Origin: Apiotrichum sp. Y4204
Taxonomy: Eukaryota; Basidiomycota; Tremellomycetes; Trichosporonales; Trichosporonaceae
Assembly (NCBI GenBank): GCA_025531455.1
Contig: JAMYHL010000207.1
Location: 1 to 10,881, forward strand
Length of the DNA stretch: 10,881 nt
Direction of reading: 5' to 3'
The notes below the pieces were generated by a model. The model did not search any database and was not told the origin of the DNA. It saw only the letters and a list, made by a program, of their open reading frames with translations. Shown one piece after another: positions 1-6,676 of this stretch. The first letter of the stretch is position 1, and the number at the start of each line of letters is the position of its first letter. A program made the position numbers and the translations under genes.

Positions 1-1160
1 TGTATTTTTCTTACCCTAACATACCAGTGTACAGGGTACAGTTGACATCAGTATATTGTCTGTCTAATGGGTCTGGCTATGCACCAAGTGACCTTGTGTT
101 CCACCTGTCCACAACCTGCGTTTTGCATCACGAATGTCAACAGTATCCGGCGTGAAATACAGTATTGGAACTTTGGTCTCCTACTCTGTGGACGAGCACC
201 TCCTCGAGGAACCAACATCTGAGTCAGCAGGCGTGTCACGAACGGTGGGCAGACACAAATGGGGCGTAGTGGATGAAAGAAGGTACATGCGTATCAAACA
301 TTGCCTGCGCAAGAATTCCAACCAGGGGAAGGGAGAGAAAGGGACAGAACGTCACGGCGTTGAAGTGATTCCTGCCAGCCTGTCAATTGTGATACAGTTT
401 CAGTCCCTCAGGAGGAGGAGGAGCAGGGATGCGACAAGTGCGTGCATTCCACGCGCGACCTGTCGGAGAGCACCTTTCTAGCACAGCCTTGCCCCAAATT
501 CTCTGTGGAGATACTTTTGTTGGTGCAGTTTCCTTTTATAAACATTCACTCAAGACATATATTGTAACAGAGTGAAACATGCATAAGGCGCTCAATAAAG
601 TGTGGTGTGTACTGGGACAGCCGGCATTGAATATAGGGCAGTTGTATTATTTGATTGGAACCACAGTAATATTCCAACGAGATCCAGACATGATAAGGGG
701 ACAGTACGAGCCAAAATGAGCAGATGCGCCGGGATCCCAAGCAGACCGTGTTCCTCGGCATTCCTCATCCAGTGGCATGGGAGCTGGGGGCATTGGCACA
801 ACGGAAACGAAGAAGTGGTTTGCGGGAGCTACCTCCTCCTATGCGCTCAGTATTATACAGGTGTGTCCCGCCCAAAAGTCTGATCCCATGGCCATAGCTA
901 TTGGTTGGCCCAGCAACCCTTCCTTCCCTCTTAATTAGAATACCTTGCTCAAGAACGTTATGCTGCATGCGGTTGTTGTTTCTCATTTCTCACTGCACGA
1001 CTCTCGGAATCCGATGAAACGGAGTAGGTGTTCAAGGTGTAGGATGGGTAAAAGGCATTCCAGTTGCGAGAGTGATGTAAGCAAGTGATGAACAATGTTG
1101 TATGCAAAGGATTCAGGTGTCACACAGTTTTGCTGCACATGCTTTAAAGTTAAATGTTTT
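1..1160. other. No convincing gene
   Basis: Only short ORFs (under 120 codons) overlap here on both strands. A 21-nt purine run lies at 324-344 and a TATAAA-like TTTTATAAAC near 535. AATAAA at 594-599 is followed at once by GT-rich sequence (GTGTGGTGTGTACTGGG), a possible but unproven polyadenylation site. Confidence 0.5.
410..423. repeat. Short (AGG)n microsatellite
   Basis: Four AGG units plus AG, in a purine-rich area that also contains an uninterrupted 21-nt purine run at 324-344. Confidence 0.7.
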
Positions 1161-1171
1161 GTTTTTGACAG

Positions 1172-1249
1172 TGCGTAACAGTGACAACCGACATTGATGA
1201 TGTCTCATATGACATCCGGGATAACGAAGATGCCCACTTGAAGGAGTGA
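1172..1249 (+). CDS. Candidate terminal exon, unknown protein
   Basis: A strong-looking 3' splice site (GTTTTGTTTTTGACAG, ending at 1171) is followed by a frame of 25 residues and TGA. It begins CVTVTTDIDDVSYD and ends NEDAHLKE. The peptide is acidic and has the composition of a real C-terminus. The frame is closed by a stop just upstream of the acceptor, as expected if this were an exon. After the TGA the same frame reopens with ATG at 1250 for 21 more residues. A minus-strand ORF (1150-1347) overlaps it and is an equally possible or equally spurious reading. I do not recognise a family, and no matching donor could be paired with this acceptor from sequence alone. Confidence 0.2.
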   Translation, partial: CVTVTTDIDDVSYDIRDNEDAHLKE

Positions 1250-2040
1250 ATGAACAACGGCAACATCGTTACTTTGTTAGCCTTCCTGTGGCCTGTGGGG
1301 ATGCGGGCGAGGTAAATTGAAGCATCATCATTCAGACAGTTTCCCAAACTGTTCTAGACCATCACCTGTACTGTACTGCACTGCTTACAGTATAGCGTTA
1401 TAATAATGTGAAAACGGTCTCGGAATTTTAGTTCAGACATGAATAGTTTGCGTCTCTCGTTACGTTCCAACCTTGTAAGGAGTTTCTGTCGTTGAACCAT
1501 ATAGCGATTCAGAATGACTGTGAAGCGGTACAGATTTATATAGCCAATGGGACAGCTCTAAAGATAGGGTAGCAGAACTAATTAATTGATTCAATCAGAA
1601 CATTATCCCGCCACTGTCTTGTATTTTTCTGATGGAGCCACACCTCGTACCACCCCCTGTACCTCACTGATCACTGGTAAGGTTTCCTTGTGTGATGGCA
1701 TTGACAAGCTAATTCTTATAGGCACTAAGCCGAAGGGCCAATCAGGCAGAGAGGCTCACCCATCTTTTTGGTGTCTCCTCTCCTGGGCACAGGCGAGCCC
1801 TATGATACTTATTTCTGCATTCCCAAGGTGCACAGGTGAATGATTGGGTGTCATCGCTCCTCCACGCGTACAAGTGGGTCGCCCAAGGGCAAGTGATGGT
1901 GTGATATCAGTTTCCCACCTAGCGTTGCGGCATAGACTGAGAACTAGTAAGGGAGTTCGTGTTGACATGGTATCCGCCTTGATACACTATGCTGAATTAC
2001 AATTGCAAGGGGGTCGAACACAATGCTTGTTCTCAGTTTG
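1250..2040. other. No convincing gene
   Basis: Short overlapping ORFs only. One hairpin, TACTGTA/TACAGTA with a 10-nt loop, lies at 1369-1392 among CTGTACTG words. Nothing else was recognised. Confidence 0.5.
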
Positions 2041-2044
2041 AGAT

Positions 2045-2614
2045 TTGTTAGTAGCCTGTCTCCCTAATCCAGTTGTGCACCGCCTATCCAGCGCCCACGG
2101 TCAAAGAGGCGAAGATGTTACACCTCAAGCTCTGTGTGCATGTCGTCGAAGCCAGGCAACGCTGCCTCCCTCCAAGGCGAGGTGGGCACTTAGCCTCATG
2201 TGGTATATGTGGTCCCCCTGGATACGTGACGTGCTGGTATAATCGGGGGACGTGATCGGTTGGAGCTTGGACCACGAGCGCAAAATTGAAGTTTGTGACT
2301 TTGGGGAGCGTGGTTTGACCCTGCGCTCGGTGTTCATCCATTCAGGAATGGTGAGGACTGGTGCCTTCTGTGGACTCGATACGGACGGTGACGCGGTGCG
2401 TTCGATACGGAAGAAACGAGTGGCAGGGAAGATCCAGTTGCCGCTCGCTACCAGTCAGTGTAAGGCGCAACATGGACAATTGAGGCCGTCCCCACACAAC
2501 TTCACCTCCACATGTGAGCTCCCACGCCACGTCTTATTTTGTGCCGTGCGGAGCAGTACACCTCCCAGACCGCCCAACACAGAGAAGTCATTGTTGACCA
2601 GGAAGGGTAGGTGA
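2045..2614 (+). pseudogene. Long frame with one internal stop, unknown
   Basis: A single reading frame covers 190 codons with only one stop, TAA at 2240-2242. The downstream part (2252-2614, 120 codons, no internal ATG near its start) is rich in Arg, Ser and Pro. It includes IGWSLDHERKIEVCDFG, which superficially recalls the segment after the palm in some retroelement reverse transcriptases, but no catalytic motif is present. The local GC content is higher than in the neighbouring 1300-2000 stretch. A chance open frame is the simplest explanation; a decayed retroelement or host exon is the alternative. Confidence 0.12.
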
Positions 2615-2992
2615 GCAGCACAACCAGCAACAGCTTATAAATTCTCCTACCGGCTGTTGAAATTTATCATTAACGCGATTGACACCCTTCGTTGGATGGC
2701 TCTGGAGCTTGCGCATGTTTTGACATATGTTGATCACTTCAATAGCGGAGTTGGAACAGCTCAGTATCCACCAGATCAAATTATTGCACACTATGACAGA
2801 CCTGACAGGCCGTGTTGATATGCCCTCACGTGTCGCTGCCGGCCGCAGCATTCCAATTATACCATTGTAGCAATGACACAGGTTACTTAATGCCCCGGTT
2901 ACTAAATAGGCTACTGCCACGTTGTATTTATTTTTTCGTTTAAAAGCAATTGCCCATTTTCTTTTCTTGCGTGCCATAGGCCACCAGCGCAT
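2588..2992 (-). CDS. Candidate ORF of 134 residues, unknown
   Basis: This is the longest ATG-to-stop frame in the window. The predicted protein begins with a basic stretch (MARKKRKWAIAFKRKNKYN from the second Met at residue 7). It then has a hydrophobic segment around NVAVAYLVTGAL, a Trp/Cys-rich middle (NNLIWWILSCSNSAIEVI) and a Cys-rich tail (ISCCWLCC). The basic start followed by hydrophobic residues could mimic a membrane anchor, but no cleavage site or family motif is evident. Its length is what the longest random ORF should be here. Its 3' end overlaps the plus-strand frame ending at 2614. No splice sites, promoter or polyadenylation signal support it clearly. Confidence 0.22.
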   Translation of the reverse strand: MRWWPMARKKRKWAIAFKRKNKYNVAVAYLVTGALSNLCHCYNGIIGMLRPAATREGISTRPVRSVIVCNNLIWWILSCSNSAIEVINICQNMRKLQSHPTKGVNRVNDKFQQPVGEFISCCWLCCSPTLPGQQ

Positions 2993-3086
2993 CTATCTCT
3001 ATGTTGACCAGGTGTGAATAATTAACGGGCGCTTGCAAGTGGATGGAGCTACAGAAACACGGCACGGCACAAGTCAGTGTTTGCAG

Positions 3087-3213
3087 TGTCACAATCTGTC
3101 GAGTCTGGCACCATAAGACACAAGCAATTTAATTGGACCTTCTATTATATTTGCTCTGGTCAACAGTAACGTAGCTCTGTAGACGTGTCTAGCGCTCTGT
3201 GCACAATTTTTGA
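3087..3213 (-). repeat. Dispersed TGTCA-ended repeat, copy A (reverse orientation)
   Basis: Read on the plus strand this copy starts TGTCACAATCTG, runs through CACCATAAGACAC, AATTTAATTGGACCTTCTAT and CTCTGTAGACGTGTCTAG, and ends GCTCTGTGCAC followed by a degenerate TTTTTGA. Every block has its counterpart, in the same order, in the reverse complements of copies C and D. Relative to D it lacks about 11 nt between the GTGTCTAG and GCTCT blocks. The internal hairpin is kept (arms 3160-3166 and 3177-3183, 10-nt loop, one mispair). The reverse-strand AATAAA of C/D is degraded here. No flanking target duplication is visible. It is the most diverged copy that still spans both ends. Confidence 0.75.
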
Positions 3214-3985
3214 AGGCCCAGTCCGACGACGCAACAGCACCTCTGTTGCAACTTTAATTCTGACAGAAAATTGAGGATCTCCACAGCAGCTTCTGAATTG
3301 TTGTTCGAGTCACTTGGTGTGGAAGACAGCCATTTTATTGCACACTCCTATTTGACTTTGCGTCAGTATACAGTTCTGTAGCGTTGTAGGTGACTCTCGT
3401 CTTTCTCATCTCGGTCTGTTAAAAATAAGGAGTAGGAGAGCATTTGAATGCTCGTAATAATTGAGTCATTCATGTAAGAGCGATACCTGACAATTGACCA
3501 TGCTTGGCGTGTCAGTTCAATCACTGAGGCCTCCGTCATGATGAATTCTTTCCATCTATGTATCCAGGTCATGCCTACAAGTGCTCCACTAAGCTGGTGT
3601 GTCAGTAGTTGTAATTTTGGCCCTTCAGGGGGATAAGCATATACATCTTGTTGCTGTGACTTTCAGACGTGTCTGAGAAGATAGAAGTATTCGTTCAGGC
3701 TCTAGTTGTCGAAGGGACGACTTGGGACCTCTGCCACACATAAATAACAGAGAGCGGGAACAGCGGAGGTAGCTAGAGCCGCTGGAGCACGGAAAAGGAA
3801 GGGGAGGGAGTGGAAATGGATTGGCACTTCGGAAAAAAAAATCGCACAAGTTCTGAAAGGACGTTGAGCGATGGTCCTGGGGGTGTTGCAGTGCGTGGAG
3901 TGTGGCGCTGGTACTGTGGACTCGCTAGACAATCGATTTGTTGTGGATGGATGAACAACCTAGGCTGGCTTGGTGGCTAAACTAA
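3214..3985. other. Non-coding stretch between repeat A and candidate exon
   Basis: Short ORFs only, several of them pyrimidine-strand artefacts opposite the purine tract at 3791-3810. No paired splice sites or RNA gene were seen. Confidence 0.5.
3791..3810 (+). repeat. 20-nt purine-only tract
   Basis: GGAAAAGGAAGGGGAGGGAG is followed directly by TGGAAATGG, and a 9-A run follows at 3833-3841. The layout resembles an LTR-element polypurine tract followed by a TG-starting LTR, but no second copy of the downstream sequence was found in the window. It is listed only as a composition feature. Confidence 0.6.
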
Positions 3986-4000
3986 GTTGAACTGCCGCAG

Positions 4001-4231
4001 GTTTGTCATGGATATCTCCTTGTGGGTACGACAAACGCAACATGCGGACAATCAATTACGTGGGGTTATCAAATGCGGCCAGGCGGCCAGACTTTTATGG
4101 AACAGGTGATATGTCCCTCAATAGACCAGTGGGTAGTGGTCGGTAACTGGCACTGCTGTGCAAGTATCAGTGTGAGAAACATTTACCAGCACGCACACTG
4201 CACCCCAAGAATTGATATTACACCACAGCAG
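4001..4231 (+). CDS. Candidate internal exon, Cys-rich, unknown protein
   Basis: The frame is open from 3986 to 4246. A CAG at 3998-4000, with a CTAAAC branch-point-like motif upstream at about 3977, could be the acceptor. CAG|GTAAGT at 4229-4237 matches the full nine-base donor consensus. In-frame translation hits a stop four codons after that donor, which is the usual behaviour at a true exon end. The exon would be 231 bp (77 codons, phase-neutral) and encodes six Cys, two of them adjacent (NWHCCAS), plus an NAT glycosylation-type sequon. The Cys spacing suggests a disulphide-bonded extracellular segment, but that is inference and no family is recognised. No polypyrimidine tract precedes the acceptor. 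Confidence 0.28.
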
Positions 4232-4237
4232 GTAAGT

Positions 4238-4981
4238 CAAGTCTAGCGATAATTAGGGTGGTCAAGCTGCTGAAACGCCACTGTAGATATAGAATATAAA
4301 ATGTACGTGGAATAGATATGGCGGCACGACATACTTGTGCACAGCGCGGCAGTACCAACTTTGGATGGGTGGATCACCGTACTTGATTAAATATCCAAGA
4401 GCCGAAAGTCCATGGAATTGATTGACCTGCTTAGCTTCCATCCTGCAATTTTCGATTCATAACTTGTGGCCCCCAAATATTAAGAACGTCCATAGGGCAC
4501 CGTGTGAGCATACAGTACACACCGATTCTACCCTCAGTCACTGGTCTAGACTTTCCCAAAATTTGGACGGCGGTGTAATGATTGTTATTCTGGAGTGGCC
4601 CACTCTGGTGGATAATTGCTTGTAAATAGACTCCCTGCCAAATGTGGGAAAATATTGGATGGATCTTCATTCTGTGTGACCTGAGGGTCTGAAGGTACTT
4701 ACGGTAAGTACGTTATGTACAGTACTATACTTACTTGCGTAAGAAAGTACAACGAAAACGCTAGGGCTGTGTAGGTCGGAATAATGCTCTTGTTGAAGAA
4801 TTTTATTAATCAGTTCCTGTACCCTATATTTAAGTCCGCTTCCCCATTGCCTATACAAGTCTATAAGGGTTCATATTGATACTGCATTGCTGTATTACCC
4901 AAGATCGACAGTACAGAGCCCGGCTCTTGTGCTGTACTTGTAAAGGGCGTTTGGCGGAGGATGTGCTGTACAGCTTATTAC
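4238..4981. other. Non-coding stretch before repeat C
   Basis: Contains small ORFs on both strands, the GTAC/GTAAG palindrome cluster (4695-4750), and a compact hairpin (AGTACAG/CTGTACT, 4910-4938) with an internal AGAGCC/GGCTCT palindrome just before repeat C. No gene is recognised. Confidence 0.5.
4695..4750. repeat. Cluster of GTACTTAC/GTAAGTAC inverted motifs
   Basis: GTACTTAC (4695-4702) and GTAAGTAC (4704-4711) form a palindrome around one G. The same words recur in the next 40 bases: TGTACAGTAC, TACTTAC (4728-4734) and CTTAC-TTGC-GTAAG (4730-4743), ending in AAAGTAC. Several alternative hairpins are therefore possible. No known binding site is claimed. Confidence 0.6.
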
Positions 4982-5122
4982 TGTCAAGAATGGTGCATAG
5001 AGCAATAAGAGGAGCAGTACACACGTCTACAGCGCTATGTTACTGTAGATCGAAGCAAAATAAAATAGGAGGCCCAATTATATTGGCAGTGTCTTAGGGT
5101 GTATAATCGGCAGATTCAGACA
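4982..5122 (+). repeat. Dispersed TGTCA-ended repeat, copy C
   Basis: This copy begins TGTCAAGAATGG and ends CAGATTCAGACA, so its ends form an imperfect inverted pair with TG...CA termini. Its first 120 positions align without gaps to copy D with 12 differences (90% identity). All differences fall in positions 25-73; positions 1-24 and 74-120 are identical. AATAAA lies at 5059-5064. A perfect 7-bp hairpin, TCTACAG/CTGTAGA with a 10-nt loop, lies at 5026-5049. The bases directly after the copy are TGGAACCCACG, which sit where an LTR element would have its tRNA primer-binding site. It could be a MITE, a solo LTR or the left LTR of a TRIM. Confidence 0.9.
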
Positions 5123-5306
5123 TGGAACCCACGCGAAGTACATAATTTGGGAAGTGTCAGGCGCATGATGAAGGATTATTCACCCCCCTCTCTCGGTAAG
5201 CTGGATGTGAATGATTCTGATTTTGTGAAGGTGAATGGAGGGTGCTCTCGTTGAATGAGGTTGCTTTTGCATCACACGAGCATGTTACAAATATAGTGAT
5301 TTTAGG

Positions 5307-5452
5307 TGTCAAGAATGGTGCATAGAGCAAAAAGAGGAACACTAGACATGTCTACAGAGGCATGTCACTATAGATGGAGGCAAAATAAAATAGGAGGCCC
5401 AATTATATTGGCAGTGTCTTAGGGTGCCACAATCGCCAGCCAGATTCTGACA
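5307..5452 (+). repeat. Dispersed TGTCA-ended repeat, copy D
   Basis: This copy begins TGTCAAGAATGG and ends CAGATTCTGACA. The inverted end pair is better than in C: TGTCAAGAAT against TGTCAGAAT, one gap. The tail has a 5-nt insertion relative to C, in the AATCGCCAGCCAGATTC stretch. AATAAA lies at 5384-5389. The hairpin arms are 5351-5357 and 5368-5374 with a 10-nt loop and one mispair. It lies head-to-tail with C, starting 325 bp after C starts. Flanking bases (TTAGG before, ACAAC after) are not a duplication. Confidence 0.9.
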
Positions 5453-5951
5453 ACAACATCTCCTTAGCGACGTGCAACAATTTGACAACGTTCTACCGCT
5501 TCAAATCAGGAACGATAGTCAGAGTAGCATAGCTTTGACTAATAACCCACTTCACCGCAGCTGACCCGAGGATATAGACGTCAGACTAATTCTTGCGAGA
5601 CCATATCCAGAGCAGACAATTAAAATAGAAGACATTGCACCCACCAACACTGTAGAAGATCATCATTCGCCCCACTTGAGCAATTTCTAGTGCTTCCGGT
5701 AGGTATCTAGAGCCGGTGGCAGTGTTGAGAATGCCCTAGCATACCTTGGAAGCATCTAAAAACATACGATATAATTCCAATCAGTGACGGAACTATCAGT
5801 AATTTCCACCCAATCCATTAGGTTCCGGAACCTTCCCCAATAGAACCTTCTTCTCTTTCTGTTTAGCTTCCATATTATTATTATATTATTATTGCCTTGA
5901 GTGTGTAATAGAGAGCTCAGAGAACGCTGTCTGTTCATCCCTTTCACCTTC
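5453..5951. other. Non-coding stretch between repeat D and the foldback
   Basis: A 14-bp palindrome AGGTTCCGGAACCT (5820-5833) and the ATT tract (5872-5893) are the only structures seen. The one ORF here (minus strand, 5756-5983) reads through the microsatellite and the foldback arm, so it is unlikely to be real. Confidence 0.5.
5872..5893. repeat. Short imperfect (ATT)n microsatellite
   Basis: Two runs of ATT/TTA triplets are joined by one TATA interruption. The tract is 22 nt of A and T only, lying between repeat D and the 100-nt foldback. Confidence 0.85.
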
Positions 5952-6051
5952 ATTGAACACAAGTTGTCGACGTTAATACCCAAAGGTATGCATGCCTTGC
6001 TCTGTTGTTCAATATCTGTTCGGGTATTAACGTTGACAACTTGTGTTCAAT
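5952..6051. repeat. 100-nt foldback: 30-bp near-perfect inverted repeat with 40-nt loop
   Basis: The left arm (5952-5981, starting ATTGAACACAAGTTGTCGAC) is the reverse complement of the right arm (6022-6051, ending GACAACTTGTGTTCAAT) at 29 of 30 positions. The one exception, G5969 against T6034, would be a G-U wobble in a plus-strand RNA, so that transcript could form an uninterrupted 30-bp stem. A minus-strand transcript would have an A-C mismatch there. The loop contains a smaller palindrome at 5983-5998. It also has GTTCAATATCTGTT (6007-6020), which nearly repeats the right-arm edge GTTCAATATTTGTA (6045-6058). No target duplication flanks the arms. It could be a foldback element remnant or a small-RNA precursor. 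Confidence 0.92.
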
Positions 6052-6270
6052 ATTTGTAGAGCTTTTTCTCGCGTAACTGTGATACAATAATCTTATTATG
6101 GTTCTTTAGAAACCATATTTTATGAAGCTGCCGAAGTTTGGTCCCAACGTCGCGCAAGTCCACAGAGTAGAGCGGGGATTATGTTCGTTAAGTTTTTGGA
6201 AATTTCACACAAACTTACAGGCAGTAAATCTATGTATAGTGTCCCTACAATATATCTGGGAGCAGTATAT

Positions 6271-6379
6271 AAGAATCTGTTGATTGTGCCGCCCTCAGCT
6301 CAGTCAGGCATAGCTAATTTAATTGAGCCTCCTATTCTATTTACTTCTATCTACAACTACATAGCTCTGTAGACGTGTC
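6271..6379 (-). repeat. Dispersed TGTCA-ended repeat, copy B (reverse orientation, truncated)
   Basis: On the plus strand this copy runs AGAATCTG, GATTGTG, a CGCCCT block, AATTTAATTGAGCCTCCTAT and CTCTGTAGACGTGTCC. These blocks follow the order of the reverse complements of C and D. It has an extra segment of about 9 nt before AATTTAATTG. It stops abruptly after GACGTGTCC, so the TGTCAAGAATGG end is missing. The hairpin arms are 6350-6356 and 6367-6373 with a 10-nt loop. In element orientation the left arm is TCTACAG, as in all copies. The truncation point is directly followed by the open frame carrying the SET-like motif. Confidence 0.75.
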
Positions 6380-6676
6380 CAATTAAGTATCAGACTTGCC
6401 CTTGAGGAAGGAGACCTGCATTTGTCGCGTGAAGTCATCATAGCAGGTAAGGAAATACTTGTATCCTACCAGGGAAACGACTGGTGGTGGCCCAAAGAGG
6501 GCCCAAAGACGTTCACCCCATTTATTGTAGACCAAGGCCCGTGGTCTGGTGGCTCAAATTTTGTTAACAGTAGAGGGCAGGAAGTGTCCCATTCCTATAG
6601 TTTAGTAGTCGGACTGGATACTCTTGTAGGCATTGTGGAGTGCATCATTATTTCCCGGTTGATTTTGCTTGTGTAA
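6365..6676 (+). CDS. Open frame with SET-domain-like tail motif, fragment
   Basis: The frame is open from 6365 to the TAA at 6674-6676 and has no ATG near its start. Residues encoded from about 6422 read SREVIIAGKEILVSYQGNDW. This resembles the last conserved strand of SET-domain methyltransferases, where a G-x-E-I/L segment is followed by a structural Tyr. The upstream NHxCxPN-type motif of that family should lie some 30-40 residues earlier. It is absent, because that position is occupied by the truncated repeat B. A CAG at 6391-6393 could act as an acceptor, making this a last exon. The rest (GGSNFVNSRGQEVSHSYSLV) is not recognised. A fragment of a host or transposon-carried SET protein, or a chance match, are all possible. 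Confidence 0.22.
   Translation, partial: LCRRVQLSIRLALEEGDLHLSREVIIAGKEILVSYQGNDWWWPKEGPKTFTPFIVDQGPWSGGSNFVNSRGQEVSHSYSLVVGLDTLVGIVECIIISRLILLV

Larger units (their letters stand above)
4982..5452 (+). mobile_element. Possible TRIM (miniature LTR retrotransposon) made of copies C and D
   Basis: Two direct repeats of 141 and 146 bp with TG...CA ends flank a 184-bp interior with no coding capacity. The total of 471 bp is in the size range known for TRIM elements. The interior starts with TGG immediately after the left repeat, as expected of a primer-binding site pairing with a tRNA CCA end. Both repeats carry AATAAA, as LTRs often do. Against this: the bases before D (ATTTTAGG) are not a purine tract, the flanks ATTAC and ACAAC are not a clean duplication, the bases after TGG match no tRNA I recognise, and the two repeats differ by 10%. 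Two independent insertions or a tandem duplication would also explain the layout. Confidence 0.35.

Noticed and set aside
594..615. AATAAA plus GT-rich element as a definite polyadenylation site
   Set aside because: The GT-rich stretch begins immediately after the hexamer, leaving little room for a cleavage site, and no gene upstream is supported.
2205..2245. CCHC zinc knuckle in the alternative frame (CGICGPPGYVTCW)
   Set aside because: The spacing gives C-x2-C, but a Tyr stands near the required His and the final Cys is misplaced, so the motif is incomplete.
2252..2320. Reverse-transcriptase connection-like segment (IGWSLDHERKIEV)
   Set aside because: The likeness is a few residues only, and no catalytic motif occurs in any frame nearby.
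3295..3325. tRNA T-arm-like TTGTTCGAGTCAC
   Set aside because: The bases either side of the TTCGAGT do not form a five-pair stem, and no matching acceptor or anticodon arm lies upstream.
3791..3820. LTR-retrotransposon polypurine tract followed by a TG-starting LTR
   Set aside because: No second copy of the downstream sequence, no primer-binding site and no pol motifs were found. Purine runs of this length also occur at 324-344.
4008..4109. Short ATG frame resembling the region before a retroelement integrase (VRQTQHADNQLRG)
   Set aside because: It is only 33 residues, has no HHCC residues, and sits out of frame with the better-supported candidate exon.
4910..4938. AGTACAG/CTGTACT hairpin next to repeat C as a terminator or RNA gene
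   Set aside because: Seven-pair arms with a 15-nt loop are common by chance, and nothing upstream is shown to be transcribed.
5820..5833. 14-bp perfect palindrome AGGTTCCGGAACCT
   Set aside because: A perfect 14-bp palindrome is expected somewhere in about 11 kb with probability near one half.
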